A stretch of DNA of 64,000 nt from Cannabis sativa (lineage: Eukaryota; Streptophyta; Magnoliopsida; Rosales; Cannabaceae), in assembly GCF_029168945.1 (NCBI RefSeq), contig NW_026870038.1, forward strand, positions 744,001-808,000, in the 5' to 3' direction. The first letter of the stretch is position 1, and each line of letters starts with the position of its first letter. Below are positions 24,272 to 36,656 of the stretch, piece by piece. Under the pieces are notes generated by a model. The model was not told the origin of the DNA. It worked only from the letters and a program-made list of their open reading frames with translations, and did no database searches. A program made the position numbers and the translations under genes.

Positions 24272-24448
24272 ACGTTTGGTGAGACAAGACCTTGCCTGTC
24301 CGCAATTGATGAGATTGTTGAGGGTGTGAGTCGTCTGAATATGCCTAGAAAATATGCCTCAGTGTCTTATAAAATTATGATGACCTTCAGGGAGTCCATT
24401 CTTCTCTCGGAGCTACGCATCCTTGAGCTCAAGGACATTATTCTCTAA
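24272..24448 (+). other. Short open frame with gene-like composition, unrecognised
   Basis: 58 open codons bounded by stops, with higher GC than its surroundings and balanced amino-acid use (for example SAIDEIVEGVSRLNMPRKYA). No start codon at the head, no recognised domain. It may be an exon fragment beside the Copia 2 LTR or part of an unidentified element. Confidence 0.3.
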
Positions 24449-26495
24449 GCCTCGTTGAACCGGGCTCTACTGGACACGTAATCATTCGTCATAAATAAGC
24501 TACGTGCACTAATAGAAAATTGACATAACATAAATAATTAAGATTTTTTCAAAAATTTACCTATATTTTATGGCAAAAACATATACATTCTTAAATTATT
24601 ATTCTTTTAAAAGATATATATACATCAATTTCTTTAATTAAAATTATTTGATAGGAGGATCTTTTTTGTTAGCCTCACATAATTGTATAATCTTTTTCCT
24701 CAAAAATTTTAAAGAGGATCCTTTTATTTGCATCCCCTTTACGAGACAAGTTTCATACATGTTAATTAGTATTTTGATTTATTTATTTGAGTTTTTTGTG
24801 TTTTTTTTTTTTTCACAAAGTGATTTATTATTTGAGTATAGTTTAAACTTTTAAATATTTAAATCTAGTTCAATTAATTCAAGTATTTTTTTATTGATCT
24901 AAAATTTGTAAAACAAAAAGAAATATCTTTAGTGCCTACCATATCATATCAAAATCTCATTCTCATTCTTTAATTTTCATTTTTTAAAAATACCAATTAC
25001 AATTAATAAAATGATATTTTTGTAATTTTGATTCTTAGATCATTTGTCCCCAAAAAATAAATAAATTAATAAATAGCAAAAACAAACTTGTACAGACAAG
25101 ACAGCTATATTTAGAGCCTCGAAATAGATGTTGACATGGATTTATGACGTCATTATTATGATGTCATATAATTTTGACATAATGACATCATCAGCCAAAT
25201 TGCTATAAAATAATTATATTTACTATTTAATTATTCGTGTGTTGTCATGCCTCAGTTAATAATAAATCATTTATTAATTTTAAAAATAAATTAATTATTT
25301 TTAACTGACAAGGCTGATGAATGCCTCTTCCATCTTTTCTTTTGATTATAATAATTAAATTAATTAATAGCAATAAGATTTTTATAATTATAATTATATA
25401 TTTAAAATAATGTTGGATCGAAATTGTTCATCGATTCATGTTATATTCTTCATTATTTTTACTTTCTAACATTATTTTATTAATTAGTACTTTTCTTTAA
25501 AATAATCTTTGAAACATGAATCAGTACGAGTGATCAGTTCAAAAAATAAAAATAAAACATGAATCAATGAGTTGTATTAAAATAAAAAATGCTTACATAT
25601 TAAAATATTTGGCAAACATAATAAAAAACTATCACCAAAAGAAAAAAAAAATGACAAAATTTGTCATTGTTGTATTGAATATATTATGAAAAATATTAGC
25701 TAATAATGATAAAAAAATCCTTACAAAAAATAAAGATTTAACAAATAATTTATTTAGTAGTAAAATTTGATGAGTTCAAATTATGTTAAACAAATAATTG
25801 AGTGAAAATTTATTATGACTCACCAAAATTTCGGTAAAATGTATCTGGCTTCGAAAACGATCAACTAATATAATTGAAAAATCAAATTTTGAGTAAACCA
25901 TTGATCGAAAACCATAGAGGTAGCATCAAATCTCTTCATATTTTTATTAAAATTCATGTGAAATTTGAAGAATTTTGATTATAAAAAAGTTGTATTACAT
26001 AATGTTTTAGTACATATTTTTAAGGAAATTTTTTATTTTTATGGTGTTTTTTTTTCTTGGCAAAATAATTTACAAAAATATAATTTTTTTTAAGAAAAAA
26101 AATTATATTTGGTATGGCAGAAAAAGGAGAGTAAAGAAAAATTTAATTAGAAGAAAAAGTGGAGAGAAGTAAAAAGAATGTTTGTTTGGTTAGATAGAAA
26201 AATTTGAGATAGGATACATTAAAAAATTTCTCCCCCAATTTAGAGAGAAAAATGGAAAGAAAACTTTTACAAACAACAATGATGTAAAATTACTAATTTA
26301 TTTTTGTAAGAAAAATATATTAATAATTTAAGGTTATTGTTGTAATTCTATAACAATTTAATTTTCTTTCTTTTCTACCCACCAAACAATGAAGGAAATA
26401 TATTTTCCATTATTTCCTTCTAATTCTTTATCTATCCTATAATTTTGTTTCCCTTTATTTTCTTTTCTTCATAACAAAGATAATGTTATAGGATA
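24449..26495. other. AT-rich intergenic DNA
   Basis: No supported gene. Contains TGACATCATAA-like short inverted motifs near 25150-25200 and A/T runs only. Confidence 0.6.
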
Positions 26496-26629
26496 ACTAA
26501 AGGGTAACTAATCAAACAAAGGGTTATCTTATACTAACTTTCTCATTTTTTCTTTTTTTTAAAAAAACTCATTTTTTTTAACTATTTTTAAATAAAATTC
26601 GATTGTCAAGTCTTGATAAATAAAATCAA

Positions 26630-27007
26630 GGGTAAATATTATTTTTGACCTTATATTTTGTAAAGATTACTAATTGGACAATCTATTTTGTTAAATGGTA
26701 AAATAGACCCTGTATTTTTTCAAAATAGTAAAAATAGTACCTTAAGCTTAATTTTTGACAATTTTTTTATTATAACCAACTTGAAGACAATTCTTAACTC
26801 GAACACATATAGAAAATGTAAACAATTTTGTCATAACACCTTTAGATCGGATTACTATTAAATTTTATTGTGACAAAAAATCAGTTTAGGGTCCTATTTG
26901 TATTTTGTACCATTTTAGAAAATACAATATCTATTTTATCATTTAACAAAATAGAGAGTCAAATTAGTAAATTTTACAAAACACAAAGTCTAAAATAATA
27001 TTTACCC
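26630..27007. mobile_element. GGGTAAATA-family Mutator-like MITE, copy A
   Basis: Terminal inverted repeats GGGTAAATATTA and TAATATTTACCC. Flanking 9-mers taaaatcaa and tacaatcaa match at 8 of 9, the length expected for Mutator-like elements. Confidence 0.8.
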
Positions 27008-27416
27008 TACAATCAAACATAAATACATGAAATTATAGATTAATTTTTTTAAAAAAAAAATAAAAAAAAAGTAATGAGGATGATAAAGGAGTGGCCAAGT
27101 TGATTAATACATAGATGACCCCTGTATAGTAGTACTGTGATGAAGGACATGAATTGACTCCATATCTATTTATTGAGAGAGAAAGTGAATTGAGTGAGAT
27201 GATTTCTACAAATTGACACCTTTTTATTGTTTGACCCATTCATTCATTTAATCATCAATATATAATACACAACTACCTAGCTGGCATATATATACCAACC
27301 AATCATTCAATACTTTTTGCTAACTTATTTGCCAACAACTTCAGTAAATTATAACCTAATATTTTCACTATACATACAGTATATCACTCCTGACTTCAAA
27401 TGGATTATAGGAAAAA

Positions 27417-27449
<33 letters not shown>

Positions 27450-27499
27450 ATATTTTTTAAAAATTATTAAAAAAATATATGTATATTTTTTAAAAAATA

Positions 27500-27571
27500 T
27501 TTTTATTTAGACTCTTAAAATAAGTAGGCCTTAGGCGCAAACCTAGTCTGCTAATACTTAGGGTCGGTCCG
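27500..27571. mobile_element. hAT-like MITE relic (CAGGGCCGG family), copy A
   Basis: taggccttaggcgcaaacct and ggtcggtcc correspond to one end of the elements at 36454 and 35795. Only one end is recognisable. Confidence 0.5.
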
Positions 27572-27589
27572 TATACGCGAATACACCAT

Positions 27590-27834
27590 GGGCTCGTTTG
27601 GAACGTCGTATTAGGTCGTATTGTATTGTATTGTATTATATTAAATTGGATTATATATCATATTTTTATATAATACTATGTTAAACTTTAATTTATACTA
27701 AAACATTATATATTTAAGTGTCCATAAAAGTTAATACCACATATAGTTTTACATAAAAATAGTGCATAAAATACAATTCAATATAATACAATACAATACA
27801 ATACGACCTAATACAATACGTTCCAAACGAACCC
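27590..27834. mobile_element. GGGCTCGTTTGG MITE, copy A
   Basis: 245 bp with long inverted arms: GGGCTCGTTTGGAACGT at the left, its near-complement at the right, continuing into ATTGTATTGTATTGTATT repeats. Flanked by a 3-bp duplication CAT. Terminus and 3-bp duplication suit Harbinger-like MITEs, although CAT is not the canonical TWA. Confidence 0.8.
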
Positions 27835-28881
27835 CATGTGTTTTATGATGTTGTTCAATTTAGAAAGAGAGAGAAGGAGAAATTGTAAAATAGAGTGAGT
27901 AAATTATGAACAAAAAAATTAGTTAAGAGGGCAATTGTTAATAACTATATGGAATTAGTAAAATATCAAAATATAAAGTGATACTCAGTGTTTTAAATAA
28001 TGCTTGTACAGTACCTGTATTTTTAAAATATCCATGACATCTTAAACTCAAATTTTATCAATAAAATTAATTTATTTTCAGTTATATATAATTAAATGGT
28101 TAATTTGAATCTATAACTCATTGATTGAAGATATTTTGATCATATTGGTAATGTTTTATTGATCAGTTTTGAATACAGCATACAAAATAAGTATAATTTT
28201 AATATTTAAAAGTATTAAATGAACATTATTGAAAGTACATGCTACCAACTCTTTATTTTTTAAAAGTATAAAGTGTCAAATGAGTATACACATATATAAT
28301 CATTAATATATTTTAAAGTAAATAAAAAAAAAATAAGAGGTTATATCACAGGATAAAAAAAAAAGATAGATTTTATTTTAGATTTTGTATTTTATAAAAA
28401 TTATTAATAGAATTTTTTATTATTAAATAAGATATTAGATCGTGTATTATGCGAAATGCGACATAATAGTTTCCTAAATCACTCAAACATTTTTAGGATT
28501 AGGAATAGAATAGAAATTGAACTACAATTGTTAGAGTTATGAAATTGAAGTTTTAAGGTTAGGAAGATAAATTTTTATAGTTAGGATTAAAAATAATTTA
28601 ATCAAAATTAAGATCAAGATATGATTATGTTCTATTATTTTGTAAAATATAGGTCTAAATTGATTATCATTAAATAAATAGATATACTAATCAGTACCTT
28701 TTACAAAATATATAGAATGTGAAATGGTATTTACAAAAAAAAATGGAATTATTATATGAAAAATACAAATTAACACTTTATTTATAAAAATACTTCAATA
28801 AAGTGTGGACAACAATTATATATTTTATGTACTTTTAATTACCAAAATATCTCTTATAGACTTACACTATCACTTACACAA

Positions 28882-29030
28882 TCAGACGAAGGTTGCTGGG
28901 TAGTTGCTGGGTGGTTGGCCGAAAGTTGCATCAGACGAAGGTTTCAATCAGACGAAGGTTGCTGGGTAGTTGATCAAAGGTTGCATCAGACGCAGGTTTC
29001 AATCCCAAGAAGCATGGATCGTGCGCTGCT
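28882..29030. repeat. CAGACGAAGGTT module repeats, copy A
   Basis: Interleaved repeats of gttgctgggtagttg and catcagacgaaggtttcaat, GC-richer than the surroundings. Recurs at 31975-32125 in copy B and, independently, at 32757-32874. Confidence 0.8.
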
Positions 29031-29722
29031 GTTGAAATTGTAATGCAACTGTTATATCTGTTGCGAGCCAACTAACGTGTAACTTCATTGCAACTAAAAA
29101 AATATAAAATGTGAATGTGTATATGTAAGAAACTATTTGTAATTTTTTTTTTGTTACTGATCGATAATTATTTGTACCTTAATAGAATTATGTGGAGAAA
29201 TAAATATTAACAAATATTTATGCAACTGTTATGAAACATTAAAAATCATAATAGTGTTTCTACGTATGTAACTCTATCTACATGTCTCTTCGTGATTTAA
29301 TATGAATAAATTTACCATTAGAAATTTAGAAAATAACGAAAAATACACTAGGATAAATATTTTATTATAGTATTGATGTAATTTTTTTGGATTATACTTG
29401 ATTTGGATTGTTTGGGAACTACAATTTAACTTTTTGAGATATGCATTTCATAGATCTAAAAATTGAAGTTAGGACATTAGTTTTATGCGAATCAAATTGG
29501 ATTTCTAGTTGAATTTTAGTTTCGTAGTAGTTTTTTTTGCATTTTTTTTTCATGAATATGAAACAGCCCTTGTTTTGATTTATTCTATACTAAAGGGTAA
29601 CTAATCAAACAAAGGGTTATCTTATACTAACTTTCTCATTTTTTCTTTTTTTTAAAAAAACTCATTTTTTTTAACTATTTTTAAATAAAATTCGATTGTC
29701 AAGTCTTGATAAATAAAATCAA

Positions 29723-30100
29723 GGGTAAATATTATTTTTGACCTTATATTTTGTAAAGATTACTAATTGGACAATCTATTTTGTTAAATGGTAAAATAGA
29801 CCCTGTATTTTTTCAAAATAGTAAAAATAGTACCTTAAGCTTAATTTTTGACAATTTTTTTATTATAACCAACTTGAAGACAATTCTTAACTCGAACACA
29901 TATAGAAAATGTAAACAATTTTGTCATAACACCTTTAGATCGGATTACTATTAAATTTTATTGTGACAAAAAATCAGTTTAGGGTCCTATTTGTATTTTG
30001 TACCATTTTAGAAAATACAATATCTATTTTATCATTTAACAAAATAGAGAGTCAAATTAGTAAATTTTACAAAACACAAAGTCTAAAATAATATTTACCC
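29723..30100. mobile_element. GGGTAAATA-family MITE, copy B
   Basis: Duplicate of 26630-27007 through the tandem duplication, with the same termini and flanks. Confidence 0.8.
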
Positions 30101-30510
30101 TACAATCAAACATAAATACATGAAATTATAGATTAATTTTTTTAAAAAAAAAAATAAAAAAAAAGTAATGAGGATGATAAAGGAGTGGCCAAGTTGATTA
30201 ATACATAGATGACCCCTGTATAGTAGTACTGTGATGAAGGACATGAATTGACTCCATATCTATTTATTGAGAGAGAAAGTGAATTGAGTGAGATGATTTC
30301 TACAAATTGACACCTTTTTATTGTTTGACCCATTCATTCATTTAATCATCAATATATAATACACAACTACCTAGCTGGCATATATATACCAACCAATCAT
30401 TCAATACTTTTTGCTAACTTATTTGCCAACAACTTCAGTAAATTATAACCTAATATTTTCACTATACATACAGTATATCACTCCTGACTTCAAATGGATT
30501 ATAGGAAAAA

Positions 30511-30543
<33 letters not shown>

Positions 30544-30684
30544 ATATTTTTAAAAATTATTAAAAAAATATATGTATATTTTTTAAAAAATATTTTTTAT
30601 TTAGACTCTTAAAATAAGTAGGCCTTAGGCGCAAACCTAGTCTGCTAATACTTAGGGTCGGTCCCGTATACGCGAATACACCAT

Positions 30685-30927
30685 GGGCTCGTTTGGAACG
30701 TCGTATTAGGTCGTATTGTATTGTATTGTATTATATTAAATTGGATTATATATCATATTTTTATATAATACTATGTTAAACTTTAATTTATACTAAAACA
30801 TTATATATTTAAGTGTCCATAAAAGTTAATACCACATATAGTTTTACATAAAAATAGTGCATAAAATACAATTCAATATAATACAATACAATACAATACG
30901 ACCTAATACAGCGTTCCAAACGAACCC
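30685..30927. mobile_element. GGGCTCGTTTGG MITE, copy B
   Basis: Duplicate of 27590-27834 with CAT flanks kept. It lacks a few bases in the right arm (aatacagcgttcc versus aatacaatacgttcc). Confidence 0.8.
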
Positions 30928-31974
30928 CATGTGTTTTATGATGTTGTTCAATTTAGAAAGAGAGAGAAGGAGAAATTGTAAAATAGAGTGAGTAAATTAT
31001 GAACAAAAAAATTAGTTAAGAGGGCAATTGTTAATAACTATATGGAATTAGTAAAATATCAAAATATAAAGTGATACTCAGTGTTTTAAATAATGCTTGT
31101 ACAGTACCTGTATTTTTAAAATATCCATGACATCTTAAACTCAAATTTTATCAATAAAATTAATTTATTTTCAGTTATATATAATTAAATGGTTAATTTG
31201 AATCTATAACTCATTGATTGAAGATATTTTGATCATATTGGTAATGTTTTATTGATCAGTTTTGAATACAGCATACAAAATAAGTATAATTTTAATATTT
31301 AAAAGTATTAAATGAACATTATTGAAAGTACATGCTACCAACTCTTTATTTTTTAAAAGTATAAAGTGTCAAATGAGTATACACATATATAATCATTAAT
31401 ATATTTTAAAGTAAATAAAAAAAAAATAAGAGGTTATATCACAGGATAAAAAAAAAAGATAGATTTTATTTTAGATTTTGTATTTTATAAAAATTATTAA
31501 TAGAATTTTTTATTATTAAATAAGATATTAGATCGTGTATTATGCGAAATGCGACATAATAGTTTCCTAAATCACTCAAACATTTTTAGGATTAGGAATA
31601 GAATAGAAATTGAACTACAATTGTTAGAGTTATGAAATTGAAGTTTTAAGGTTAGGAAGATAAATTTTTATAGTTAGGATTAAAAATAATTTAATCAAAA
31701 TTAAGATCAAGATATGATTATGTTCTATTATTTTGTAAAATATAGGTCTAAATTGATTATCATTAAATAAATAGATATACTAATCAGTACCTTTTACAAA
31801 ATATATAGAATGTGAAATGGTATTTACAAAAAAAAATGGAATTATTATATGAAAAATACAAATTAACACTTTATTTATAAAAATACTTCAATAAAGTGTG
31901 GACAACAATTATATATTTTATGTACTTTTAATTACCAAAATATCTCTTATAGACTTACACTATCACTTACACAA

Positions 31975-32125
31975 TCAGACGAAGGTTGCTGGGTAGTTGC
32001 TGGGTGGTTGGCCGAAAGTTGCATCAGACGAAGGTTTCAATCAGACGAAGGTTGCTGGGTAGTTGATCAAAGGTTGCATCAGACGCAGGTTTCAATCCCA
32101 GGAAGCATGGATCGTGGGTTGTTGT
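31975..32125. repeat. CAGACGAAGGTT module repeats, copy B
   Basis: Same arrangement as in copy A; sequence diverges sharply from A just after it. Confidence 0.8.
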
Positions 32126-32756
32126 TGAAACTGTAAAGCAACAGTTATATCTGTTGCGAGCCAACTAACGTGCAACTTAATTGTAACTAAAAAAATGTAA
32201 AATGTGAATGTGTATATGTAAGAAACTATTTGTCAGTATTTTTTTTTTGTCACTGATTGATAATTACTTGTACCATAATAATAATATGTGGAGAAATAAA
32301 TATTAACAAATATTTATGCAACTGTTATGAAACATTAAAAATCATAATAGTGTTTCTACGTATGTAACTCTATCTACATGTCTCTTCGTGATTTAATATG
32401 AATAAATTTACCATTAGAAATTTAGAAAATAACGAAAAATACACTAGGATAAATATTTTATTATAGTATTGATGTAATTTTTTTGGATTATACTTGATTT
32501 GGATTGTTTGGGAACTACAATTTAACTTTTTGAGATATGCATTTCATAGATCTAAAAATTGAAGTTAGGACATTAGTTTTATGCGAATCAAATTGGATTT
32601 CTAGTTGAATTTTAGTTTCGTAGTAGTTTTTTTTGCATTTTTTTTTCATGAATATGAAACAGCCCTTGTTTTGATTTATTCTAGTCGTTTTTTCAAGTGA
32701 AGTCGCGCGGAATTAATGATGGTTCTCTTTCTGGTTAGATTTCTTTTCGGTTGTGT

Positions 32757-32874
32757 TAGGTTGCTGCCGGGTTGTTGTCGAAGGTTGCATCAGACGAAGG
32801 TTTCAAACCCAAGAAGCATGGATGGTGAGTTGTTGGGTGGTTGCCCGAAGGTTGCATCAGACGAAGATTTCAAT
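32757..32874. repeat. Third block of CAGACGAAGGTT modules outside the duplication
   Basis: Two more modules (gttgcatcagacgaaggttt and gttgcatcagacgaagattt, each followed by tcaa). They end exactly where a TRIM solo LTR is inserted and resume after it with tcaattccaggaaacatg. Confidence 0.75.
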
Positions 32875-33004
32875 TGTTAGAATGTGGGAATAAGATGAAT
32901 GAAGTTCCATCTCAAAACCAATTGGCAATGGGAGGAGTAGCCCTTTCATCTTGTATATCACAATTTATTTCCACACATTAACAATGTAGGACTAACTCTT
33001 AATA
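32875..33004 (-). mobile_element. TRIM solo LTR (130 bp)
   Basis: Plus-sense TGTTAGAATGTGGG to ACTAACTCTTAATA, flanked by a perfect 5-bp target duplication TCAAT (32870-32874, 33005-33009). It is the reverse complement of the LTRs of the TRIM at 50664-51251, which confirms the LTR limits (TATTAAGAG to CTAACA). Confidence 0.9.
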
Positions 33005-33009
33005 TCAAT

Positions 33010-34646
33010 TCCAGGAAACATGAATCTTGGGCTGAAGGTGTGTGTAAGTGATATTTGTGTAATTTTTTTTATTTGGGTTGTATATTTATTTATTTGGTAA
33101 CTGAAATAATTTTTGTAATATTATTATTTTTTTTAATTAAAATTGAAAAAAGTCAAAAAAAAAATTATTATATTATTTACACTCAAATTACACATTACCA
33201 TGTGTTTTAGTTTTACCCTAAAAAAATTAATTAGTTTAAGATGCATATCACATGGTATATATTGTCAATTGTGTAAATTAATAGTATGTAAAATGAGTGT
33301 GTATTTATTATAATCTTAAAATAAATATAAGTATTATTTTATTAGAGACTCAAGTCCCCACTTGCCCATGTTCATCCGTGTCTTAAGGAGTTGATATAAT
33401 TTTTCTTAAACAACATCATATTTTTAACAAATCACAATTTAAAATTCTCATCCTTATTGACTTTGAGTGTCAAATAATATATTAAATAACACTTCCAAAT
33501 AGTTTTGATTTCCAATCTCTCTCTAATTTGAAACTGAAAGACAAGAAATACACTATTTTATTTTAGGAAAATTATGAAATTAAAACATGGTATATATTTT
33601 GTTAATAGCCAAAAAAAAATGATTGTTTTTTTTTTTTACTTTAAAATAATTTTTTGTGCATTTTTACGGAATTCTACATAGAAACTCCTATTGCAACTAG
33701 CGCTGCAACTTAAATTACAACAAAAAATCGTATAGAAACCTCTTTTGCAACTAGCGCTGCAACCACTTTAGAAACCCAAACTGTAAATTTGAAAGAAAAA
33801 AAAAAGTTAAAAAAATAATATATGTGATAATTCCCCTTATTTTTTTCTTAAAAAATATATATTTACATCTTTCTTTTTTCAATGTTAAGAAAACATGATT
33901 TCTCCTTTTCACATCAATTTTAATTAGTTAATTCCTTACAAAAAAAATTGTTATTGCCAAAATTTGATTCAAAGTACCCGATAAAAGTTATTGGTAATAG
34001 ATTTACGAAAGTATAAGGTAACAAATGAATATAATTCTTTATCTTAAAATTAAAATAATTATATATAAATTAATTTATGTATTATTATTACAGATTATTC
34101 TAATTTGGGTTTGATAATTGGTTTATTTTTAGTTAAGTTATAAATTATTATTACAGTAAAACCTAATATTCAACAATAATCTTTAATTTATTATAAAAAA
34201 CATGTTTCAATTTGAGCCAATTATAAATAAGAATAATTTCTAAATTATAAGGGGTATTTATATAAATATGAGAAAAATAAAGCTAGTTTGCATAAATATG
34301 GTAATAAAATTTAATAGAAAAAAATATGGTATTTCAAACAAAAACTTAACATATATGGCATATGCTACTTTGAATTACCATAAAAAATTAAAATTCTCTT
34401 TATATTTTTTTTTTAAAAAAAAAAAAATAAAACAAATGAAACTACAGTGATCGTCGAAGTTGTCACTAATGCTAGAAAAAGAGCCGCAGTAGTTGCCGGT
34501 GCCAAAAAAATCGCTAGAGTTCTTGTTGGCGCCGAAAAAGTCGTCGAAAAAAAAAATACCAAGAAATTGGTTTTTTATGTTTATACCATTTAAGTACTTA
34601 AATTATTTATAAATACTTAAGTTTATATCAATAATCTTTATATTAA
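33010..34646. other. AT-rich intergenic DNA with a short direct repeat
   Basis: No gene. A direct repeat tagaaac-ctc-ttgcaactagcgctgcaac occurs at about 33680-33709 and 33733-33764. A poly-A/T-rich frame at 34268-34450 is compositional. Confidence 0.6.
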
Positions 34647-35472
34647 GAGTAATTTACAGCATAAATACTTAAGTTTAATTTCTGATTGCGAATAAATACT
34701 TAAATTTAGGTGCCGTTTGGTAACACTTTTGTTTTTTAATTTTATAATTACAAAATGAAAGTAAAATTTTTGTTTTTAAAAATTTCGCTTTTAAAAAATA
34801 AAAAAGCGTTCTGTAACCACTTCTATTTTTCAATTTTAAAAACAGAAAACAAAAATGTGTTCTGTAAAGTTCATTTTCATTTTTATTTTTTGATTTTATT
34901 TACGTTGGGTCTAGGTTCGGGGTCGAATTTGGGTTCAAGTCAGAGGCCGAGTTCAGCGCCAGGACCGTGGGGGGATTTGGGTCCGGGTCATGATCGACGT
35001 CCAAGATATTAATTAAGAAAAAAAAACTGTTTAAAAAAATATTGAAAATGATTTTTTTTGTTTTTAAAATTTTGATTATCAATTAAAAAATTGAAAAGTA
35101 AAAACAGTTTTATAGAACATGTTTTTGAAAAATATTTTCACTTTTTCAATTTTAAAAACAGAAAACTGATTAAAAAAGTGTTACCAAACGGCACCTTAAT
35201 TTTTAGCAGTAATAATGCTTAAGTTATATTTCTGGAACTCGATAGGTACCTCATCATTAAATGTTAAGTCATTATCCACATGCAATTTTTTTTTGATATA
35301 TTTAAATTAATTAAAAAAAAATAAAAATTTAATGACTTGGACCAATCAAAGATTATCACGTGACAATTTACTTAACACTTAACAGTCATATACTTACAGA
35401 AGTTCCAAAATTATAACTTAGATATTATTATTGTTAAAAATTAAACTTAAATATCTATCTTGTAAATTACTC
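34647..35472. mobile_element. GAGTAATTT-family Mutator-like MITE with a nested MITE
   Basis: Ends GAGTAATTTACAGCATAAAT and AAATTACTC with inverted inner arms (acttaagtttaattt and aaattaaacttaaat). Flanking 9-mers ttatattaa and ttatatcaa match at 8 of 9. Sister copy at 56644-56985 lacks the nested MITE. An older insertion than the element inside it. Confidence 0.8.
34709..35195. mobile_element. Harbinger-like MITE GGTGCCGTTTGG (487 bp)
   Basis: Terminal repeats GGTGCCGTTTGGTAACACTT and its complement, with TTA on both sides (34706-34708, 35196-35198), the usual Tourist/Harbinger target. An approximately 100-bp GC-rich core (about 34907-35005) differs from the AT-rich arms. The 85-codon frame across it is not supported as a gene. 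Confidence 0.88.
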
Positions 35473-35794
35473 TTATATCAATATCAATCTAACAGTGGTA
35501 CTAGACACTGAATTCTATTTTGGTTTAATTTATTTTTGTTATTATTAATTTTGATTTATGACAATAAAGTCCATTCTAGAAGATTTTGACACCAAAACCC
35601 CAAAAATGGTTTAGGACTTTTATCATCATTATTATTATCATTATATATTTCAACATCAATCCTAGCTTTTTGTCTGGTATTGTCTTTTTCACCAAGTTGC
35701 ACAAACACAAATCATCTAGCCGACTCCATTTTGGTATTTTTTGACTCATTAATATCACAAAATAGTAATGATAATGAGGCACAAATATATGGAC

Positions 35795-35991
35795 CAGGGC
35801 CGGTCCTGACTTTTAGTGGGCCATAGAAAAAAAAAATTATTTTGGGCCCTTATTTAGAAAAAAATATGGTATTTTTCAAAATCAATAAAAAAAATGGTAT
35901 AATTTTAAAAGGTAAATATTTTTTTTTAGGCCCCTGGAATAGGTGGGCTTTAGGCACAGGCCTAGCCCGCCTATGCCCAGAGCCGGGGTAA
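35795..35991. mobile_element. hAT-like MITE relic (CAGGGCCGG family)
   Basis: CAGGGCCGGTCCTGAC at the left, GCCCAGAGCCGG at the right, and the shared interior gggctttaggcacaggcct. Inverted relative to 36454-36648. No clear 8-bp duplication. Confidence 0.7.
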
Positions 35992-36453
35992 CACTATTTA
36001 TGTTCTTTCAAGTAGGGACATCAATATTTTTTACATTTTAAAAATTTTTAATTCAATCATCTTATTTATATGATCGTTTATATTATAATTATAATAAGTA
36101 TTTTAATTAATTTTTAATTTTTTAAAATAATTTATAATGTCAAAAATAGAGTTTATAAATTTAGTTGTGTGGATGCTCGTTTCTCATTGTATGCATGCAA
36201 CTGAATTTTTGAATTTTATTTTCAAAATTATAAATTATTTTAAATTTTTTAAAATAAGTGAAATATACTATAACTACGATATATACGCGAAAATTTCAGT
36301 TATAATTTTTATAAGCTATTAAAATGGAGACATTTCTACCAATAAGAATAAAAATAATGAACCTATTATATAATTTTATTTTATTTATTATTGTGTATGC
36401 ATATATTTATGTGTATATTTATAGAGTGTGTCTTTAATGTGGTATACTATAGT

Positions 36454-36648
36454 CAGGCCCGGCCCTGGACATAGGCGGGCTAAGCCTGTGCCTAGGGCCC
36501 ACCCAGCCCAGGGACCCAAATTTTTTTTTTCTTCTTTTAAAATTATATATTTTTTTTTTAATTTTGAGAAATACCATATTTTTTCTAACATAAAGGCCCA
36601 AAATTTTTTTTTTTCCCTATAGCCCACTTTGTTTCAGAGCCGGCCCTG
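36454..36648. mobile_element. hAT-like MITE CAGGCCCGGCCCTG (195 bp)
   Basis: Left CAGGCCCGGCCCTG, right CAGAGCCGGCCCTG, with a perfect 8-bp target duplication ACTATAGT (36446-36453, 36649-36656). An 8-bp duplication and CAG terminus indicate hAT. The frames of 64 and 79 codons over it are repeat. Confidence 0.92.
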
Positions 36649-36656
36649 ACTATAGT

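Larger units (their letters stand above)
26496..29588. repeat. 3.09-kb tandem duplication, copy A
   Basis: Starts ACTAAAGGGTAACTAATC and ends TTGATTTATTCTA(T), then repeats head-to-tail as copy B with an offset of 3,093 bp. Contains a GGGTAAATA MITE, a hAT-like MITE relic, a GGGCTCGTTTGG MITE and a (AAT)n run. The 68-codon frame at 27033-27239 is duplicated with it and has no sign of being a gene. Confidence 0.95.
29589..32683. repeat. 3.09-kb tandem duplication, copy B
   Basis: Head-to-tail repeat of copy A, ending TTGATTTATTCTA and then unique TCGTTTTTTC. Most is identical to A. Differences are concentrated at about 32098-32290 (A: 29005-29200), with single changes elsewhere, for example near 30660 and 30910. 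Confidence 0.95.

Noticed and set aside
27033..30333. Two identical minus-strand frames starting MGQTIKRCQF at 27239 and 30333
   Set aside because: They are identical only because the 3.09-kb segment is duplicated. No domain, AT-rich composition, ending in a poly-A-derived Phe run.
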